From Promethearchaeia archaeon (GTDB taxonomy: Archaea; Asgardarchaeota; Lokiarchaeia; Sigyniarchaeales; SOKP01): 6,600 nucleotides of DNA. The position numbers were made by a program, and so were the translations under genes. The notes under the pieces are model-generated. The model searched no databases and was not told where the DNA came from. It was given only the letters and a program-made list of their open reading frames with translations. Positions 5,799-6,600 of this stretch are shown piece after piece (positions within the stretch are counted from its first letter, which is position 1; each line of letters begins with the position of its first letter). The stretch lies in assembly GCA_029856295.1 (NCBI GenBank), contig JAHQWS010000138.1:1-6600 (forward strand). Reading direction: 5' to 3'.

Positions 5799-6600
5799 TT
5801 ATTTTTCGTTTATTTTTTGTATATGATTCTGAATTCTTCTTATTCTATTATTTAGTTTCTGAAATTGTTTCTCGTTTTTTTCATCTTCATTTTCACTGGT
5901 TAAAATATCTTTAATTTGAAATAAATATTTTAATGCAATTACATAGTCTCTTCTTTTTTCTGATTTGTTTGTTTGCTCCATGGCAAAATTTAATTCAACT
6001 TCTTTGTTTAGTTTTATAATTTCTAAGATTTTAAATGAGATTTCATCAATCTCCATTTCCATATTGAATTCTTTTGCATAATTAAGTGCATTTTGATATT
6101 CAAATAACGCTTCTTGATACGCAGCATTTTTTTCTGCGATTTCACCTTTCTTCAGTGAAGAGTTAATTTTTTTTTGAGCATCTTCAATGCTCATATCATG
6201 ACATTCGAAAATAATTTCCTCCAGATCCTTTATTTCCATAAAATTTTGAATTATATGTTCCCTTTCTTGTGTTTCTTGCTTTTTATATTCAACTACCTGT
6301 CCTTGAACTTCCAAATTTCGCCAAATTATAATATTTCCTCTAATCATCCGATATATGTTCCAAAGGATTTCTTCATCCGATATCAGTCCTAATAGTTTCG
6401 CAGTTGTGGTTATGAGATGTGATATAAAGAAATAGGTATCTTCTCTTAACAAATCCTTAGCACATTCATATATGGCTTTTTGAACTATAGAAAAGTTTTC
6501 AATGATATTTGGGGGTATTTGAGAAGAGAGGGTAAGGGGATAAGTCATAGTAATATCAAAAGATTTTCTCACTAAGCTTTTAACCGGATCTAATATATCC
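5799..6600 (-). CDS. TPR-like helical protein, 5' end beyond the window (partial)
   Basis: I see 267 codons on the minus strand, with the stop at 5799-5801. The frame stays open to the right edge. A GTG at 6572 could be a start, but the ten residues before it (DILDPVKSLV) read as continuous protein, so the gene probably begins outside the window. Counting from that GTG, residues about 20-85 are helical and moderately hydrophobic (FFISHLITTTAKLLGLI), perhaps a globular domain. Residues about 95-125 are charged and coiled-coil-like. Residues 141-170 fit a TPR repeat: G143, A155, Y159 and A162 match consensus positions 8, 20, 24 and 27. A second degenerate repeat lies near 196-225, and the C-terminus is a Lys/Arg/Gln/Asn-rich helix. 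TPR-like repeats bind other proteins, so this may be a scaffold or adaptor, but no specific function is recognised. It runs convergent to the transglutaminase-like pair with a 9-base gap. The fragment has no clear membrane helix. Confidence 0.75.
   Translation of the reverse strand, partial: DILDPVKSLVRKSFDITMTYPLTLSSQIPPNIIENFSIVQKAIYECAKDLLREDTYFFISHLITTTAKLLGLISDEEILWNIYRMIRGNIIIWRNLEVQGQVVEYKKQETQEREHIIQNFMEIKDLEEIIFECHDMSIEDAQKKINSSLKKGEIAEKNAAYQEALFEYQNALNYAKEFNMEMEIDEISFKILEIIKLNKEVELNFAMEQTNKSEKRRDYVIALKYLFQIKDILTSENEDEKNEKQFQKLNNRIRRIQNHIQKINEK
5801..5819 (+). terminator. T-tracts after the second transglutaminase-like gene, within the opposing gene
   Basis: Two T-rich runs (5802-5806 and 5809-5819) follow the stop at 5787-5789 by about 12 bases. 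On the other strand they encode the AAA/AAT-rich last codons of the converging gene. Oligo-T of this kind is adequate for archaeal termination, so the plus-strand transcript may end inside its neighbour's 3' end. No hairpin is evident. Confidence 0.3.

Noticed and set aside
5608..5826. 72-codon plus-strand frame across the end of the second transglutaminase-like gene
   Set aside because: It is a shifted reading of a conserved gene; the tail past 5789 is T-rich intergenic and antisense sequence.
6174..6392. 72-codon plus-strand frame opposite the TPR-like gene
   Set aside because: It is a Phe/Asn/Ile-rich mirror of Lys/Glu/Asp codons on the other strand, with no supporting start signal.
1..6600. 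CRISPR array, insertion sequence, tRNA or rRNA
   Set aside because: Reading through, I saw no regularly spaced repeats, transposase motifs, flanking inverted repeats or cloverleaf-like GC-rich segments.

Overview
The window is strongly AT-rich and carries seven genes. Six read left to right and one, cut by the right edge, reads back towards them. It looks archaeal. TATA-like boxes lie about 18-28 bases before several ATGs that have no ribosome binding site, which suggests leaderless transcripts. Where binding sites occur (GAGGTG, GAGG) they match the archaeal 16S tail, and T-rich tracts follow several genes. The mix of a multi-pass sensor kinase, a single-domain response regulator, cytosolic transglutaminase-like proteins and a Lys/Glu-rich TPR-like protein fits a low-GC Asgard archaeon such as a Lokiarchaeia member. 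That placement is inference; there is no rRNA or other marker here.

Layout. Positions 1-118 hold a possible tail of an upstream gene, a T-rich tract that could terminate it, and the promoter of the first full gene. At 119-1636 is an FAD-linked oxidase/dehydrogenase of the VAO/GlcD type. It is followed, after a weak hairpin, by a seven-helix membrane protein of unknown function (1709-2395) with a strong ribosome binding site. A 226-base AT-rich gap follows. Next come a membrane sensor histidine kinase (2622-3944) and a single-domain response regulator that begins immediately after it. Two tandem transglutaminase-like paralogues (4400-5068 and 5136-5789) each have their own promoter-like box. 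The last gene, a TPR-like helical protein on the minus strand, ends 9 bases from the second paralogue and runs off the window.

How the genes may work together. The oxidase and membrane protein probably form one transcript. The kinase and regulator form a two-component pair that signals from the membrane to an unseen partner, since the regulator has no output domain. The transglutaminase-like pair arose by duplication; nothing in the sequence ties its function to the other genes.

The most notable point is the response regulator. Its first AUG lies inside the receiver domain, so the intact protein must start upstream at a non-standard codon (best candidate AUC at 3946) or the sequence carries an error there. 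I saw no mobile element, CRISPR array, tRNA or rRNA, and no clearly new biological system.
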